Of a DNA stretch of 64,000 nt, positions 61,657 to 64,000 are shown piece after piece. Source of the stretch: Stropharia rugosoannulata (Eukaryota; Basidiomycota; Agaricomycetes; Agaricales; Strophariaceae); contig JANCIK010000009.1 in assembly GCA_028532985.1 (NCBI GenBank), positions 2,852,001 to 2,916,000 on the forward strand. The letters run 5' to 3'. Within the stretch, counting starts at the first letter, position 1; each line of letters begins with the position of its first letter. The notes under the pieces are model-generated. The model ran no database searches and was not told where the DNA came from. It was given only the letters and a program-made list of their open reading frames with translations. The translations under genes and the position numbers were made by a program.

Positions 61657-62446
61657 TCACACCGGCAGTCGAAGGTTCTCCCACATACTCTCCCTGGGCT
61701 CTTGAGGCCCACCTTGCTGTCCCCGTTCGAACTTGCCCTTCAACATCTTGAAATAAAATTCAAGCCATTCCAACTTTTCATCCTTCTTCAAGCAGGATTC
61801 ACAAACTTGATCGATTGTTGGATTGGACCCCACTAGCCTTGCTGCAAGTCCAGGAATTTCGACCCATGGCACTGGACTGCCAGGGAGATCTGGCATTTGG
61901 TGCATGTTGTCGTGGAAATCTATCATAAAAGTTAGAAGTATGTCGAAGTGGTGGCGGATGGAATCGGTGGTGACTTGGTAGTCCTCGATATCATCCACTG
62001 GTGCAAGCCACCAAATAGGTGTTGTCTCTGTCATTGACATTAGCAGGACATCTTCTTTTCGCATGAACTCCGGGTTGTAGGCCGGCAGAATCAAAATGCC
62101 ATTTGGCCGGCAGGTGATGCCATAACCGTTGATGGCCAACTGATCAAGTAGATACAGCTGCCTCATTTGGTATCCTTTCATTACACATGTTGAAATGTGA
62201 ATCAATGTGAATTCCTGAATAGAACTGTTAACTGTGAAGCAATAATCAATAGATAAAACTCACTATCTCCTTCATAAGCAGGCAGGCATAGGGGTTATCA
62301 TGGCGAAGCTCGCCACCAGTGATCGAGTATCTGAGGCCACAGCAGATGCGAAACATGCAGAGGTAAAGAAGCAGGTTGCACTGCACATGATCGATGCAGG
62401 TGTCTTCATCGAGGATTGGCATGGGGTTGGTGTTTGAGGAAGACAT
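61657..62446 (-). CDS. Two-exon hypothetical protein
   Basis: Exon 1 is 62264-62446 (Met at 62446, MSSSNTNPMPILDED) and exon 2 is 61657-62214. The 49-nt intron (GTGAGT..TTCAG) is phase 0 and keeps the frame, giving 246 residues. The protein includes a Cys-rich stretch (CNLLLYLCMFRICCGLRYS), YGITCRPNGILILPAYNPEF, TTPIWWLAPVDDIEDY and a charged C-terminal helix (CLKKDEKLEWLEFYFKML). It does not match a family I can name. It lies just downstream of the KDZ transposase on the same strand. Confidence 0.6.
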
Positions 62447-62545
62447 TGTGATGAGATGGAGTTTGAGTAGCCGTGGAGGTAAAAATGAAAGACAAGATCA
62501 ACAGTGCAGAGATGGTTGATTGATAAGGTCATGTGTATTCATTCC

Positions 62546-64000
62546 TCAGGCCACATGATACCAGTGGCTTATATAATGTACATGTGCCTTACTAAATCTA
62601 GCATCTGCTACCCTACCTAATTCATTCCATAAGTTGATCTGTGCCTGTGCATAAGCCTGGAAACCTAGTGGGTGAGCATTGAATTGGCCGGCAGCGTCAT
62701 TCGATGGGTTTTGAATGGTGGTTACTGCATCTGCCCAGACATTCCGCCGGTCTTTCCACATATTTGCCATATGCACATAGAACCGGACTGTCCAGTCCAT
62801 TTCATGCTGACATAGCACAACCTCTTCCTCCCAGTGCATTTTCTGTGCTCTTGCTCGTAGCCAATGAATTCGATAGACTACAATTGAATTTAGTCACAGC
62901 TCAACGAGTATCAATCAAACATACAATCATTGATTCTCTCCCAATTGAGATTTCCATTGACCGGCGGATTGCAAACCGGCGGCTCCATATTATGTTCAAT
63001 TCTCCATATCCAAGACATTCGGGAACTGCTACCCCCTCTTGCATTCGGTTCAGTTATTGATGCACTAGTATTTGTATCAGCTTTTGACATGATGGGGAAT
63101 TGTTGATCAATGGCAGCCTTATCATTGTCATGTCTTGCGAGGCATAGCATGGATAATTGATTCTGATTATATTTCCGCCAGTGTGTACTGGTTGCCTGTG
63201 CCAAGACGACCACGCGATCCTGAGCTCTGGTGTGATGTGCACCATCTGTCCTCCTGACGTCAAATGCATATAGCCAAGATTTCTGAATAATTTCTCCACG
63301 AATTGATTCTAATAAATCATCAGCATGAGCTTTCCTAATCTTTAGCTCTGTTTTTCGCAACCGGCGGAGAACAGATTTATCCTGGGCAGATGCACTAGCA
63401 GATGTCAAAATCTCTTTGGTGATTTCAGAAGGGAATGCCATTAGCTGCCTTTCTGGGTCAGCATAACTGACTTCTTCATTGGCCACCTCTGCTTCTTCAT
63501 CCGTTTGTGCACCATCCAGGATGGGAACATCATGTTCATCATTGAAAGAATTCAAAATATCAATGCCCATGATGTCAACTGCATTGCAAGAAAATTTGTC
63601 CAGCTGCTTGCAAAGTGTGTGCCGGTGGCGTACAAGATCCTGACACTGAGCCACAGTAGGATCTCAAGGCATACAACATACATAGGACTGCAATTCATTT
63701 CTAAATAATGAATAAATTGGTTGGTAATAATGATTGAAACTACTCACTGCAATTGTTCAGCTTGAATAACCTGTGAAAGCCATACAGCTCAACTGCTGGT
63801 CTCTCCATTTCGAATTTCATTCTCTGAAAGCTGCACCTCAATTTCTCGCATGGTGGCAGCCTTTTGCACAGCCGGTCGATAAATGTCCATTGCTTTTGGG
63901 TCCTCATCTTGCCGGCGTTCAGCAGCCTCAATCTGTTCCAACCATTCTGGGAGTTTATCCACCGGCATACTTGCGGTAATATCATTATAGTACACAATGG
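62546..64000 (-). CDS. KDZ-type transposase, C-terminal part (5' end off window)
   Basis: At least three exons, entering from the right edge. The first (to about 63,745) has LPEWLEQIEAAER and MREIEVQLSENE. The second (about 63,660 to 62,925) has ERQLMAFPSEITKE, HTRAQDRVVVLAQ and SRMSWIWRI. The third (62877-62546) has WLRARAQKMHWEEEVVLCQHEM and FQAYAQAQINLWNELGRVA. This order and wording match the C-terminal, coiled-coil-rich part of Kyakuja-Dileera-Zisupton transposases of basidiomycetes. The 47-nt intron 62878-62924 keeps the frame. The join near 63,670-63,750 is unclear: the frame that best fits the family has an in-frame TGA (GETSS then AVWLSQVIQAEQLQ), so this copy may be decayed. The catalytic core is outside the window. 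Confidence 0.7.

Overview
The window is eukaryotic and reads as the genome of a basidiomycete fungus, most likely an Agaricomycete. Evidence: short GT-AG introns of about 47-68 nt, Ty1/copia retrotransposons, and at the right end a KDZ-type (Kyakuja-Dileera-Zisupton) transposase near a TET/JBP-like 2-oxoglutarate dioxygenase, a pairing known from mushroom-forming fungi. No tRNA, rRNA or conserved housekeeping gene was recognised; nearly everything is transposon or transposon passenger.

Region 1 (1-26,823) is a head-to-tail array of one defective copia unit of about 3.41 kb, read on the minus strand. Each unit is a single 204-bp LTR followed by a truncated pol (end of GAG-pre-integrase, integrase, Ser/Pro linker, reverse transcriptase, RNase H). 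Neighbouring units share LTRs (LTR-int-LTR-int). All units lack primer-binding site, gag and protease at the same junction. Only the unit at 23,451-26,531 keeps one uninterrupted pol frame (1026 codons); the others carry small indels, many in homopolymers.

Region 2 (26,824-46,425) is a higher-order repeat with a period of about 7.32 kb: a longer copia element (5' LTR, PBS, short gag, protease, pol, 3' LTR) alternating with a unit truncated at both ends. There are three longer copies and two truncated ones. The PBS matches the anticodon arm of initiator tRNA-Met, so priming is probably by a tRNA half-molecule, as in Drosophila copia and Ty5. All longer copies have frameshifts, and their gag lacks a zinc knuckle.

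Region 3 (46,426-53,765) is scrambled copia sequence. A plus-strand segment (46,426-49,002) is inverted between 5-bp CTCGG/CCGAG repeats; flipping it back would rejoin protease to integrase in frame. An older subtype is split into opposite-facing halves at about 51,955, and a decayed LTR piece sits inside its RT.

Region 4 (53,766-55,606) is a separate gag-only LTR element (269-bp LTRs, CCHC gag, the same initiator-tRNA PBS).

Region 5 (55,607-64,000) holds a three-exon TET/JBP-like dioxygenase gene (56,041-57,346, +), a convergent acidic-protein gene, a 1.8-kb non-coding block rich in ATACCGGGCTA-like repeats with a 20-bp perfect palindrome, two unrecognised minus-strand genes, and the 3' exons of a KDZ transposase running off the right end. 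The pentamer CCGGC is conspicuously frequent through this region. A plausible reading is a KDZ DNA transposon with passenger genes, one able to oxidise 5-methylcytosine, beside a retrotransposon cluster whose copies show CpG-type decay.
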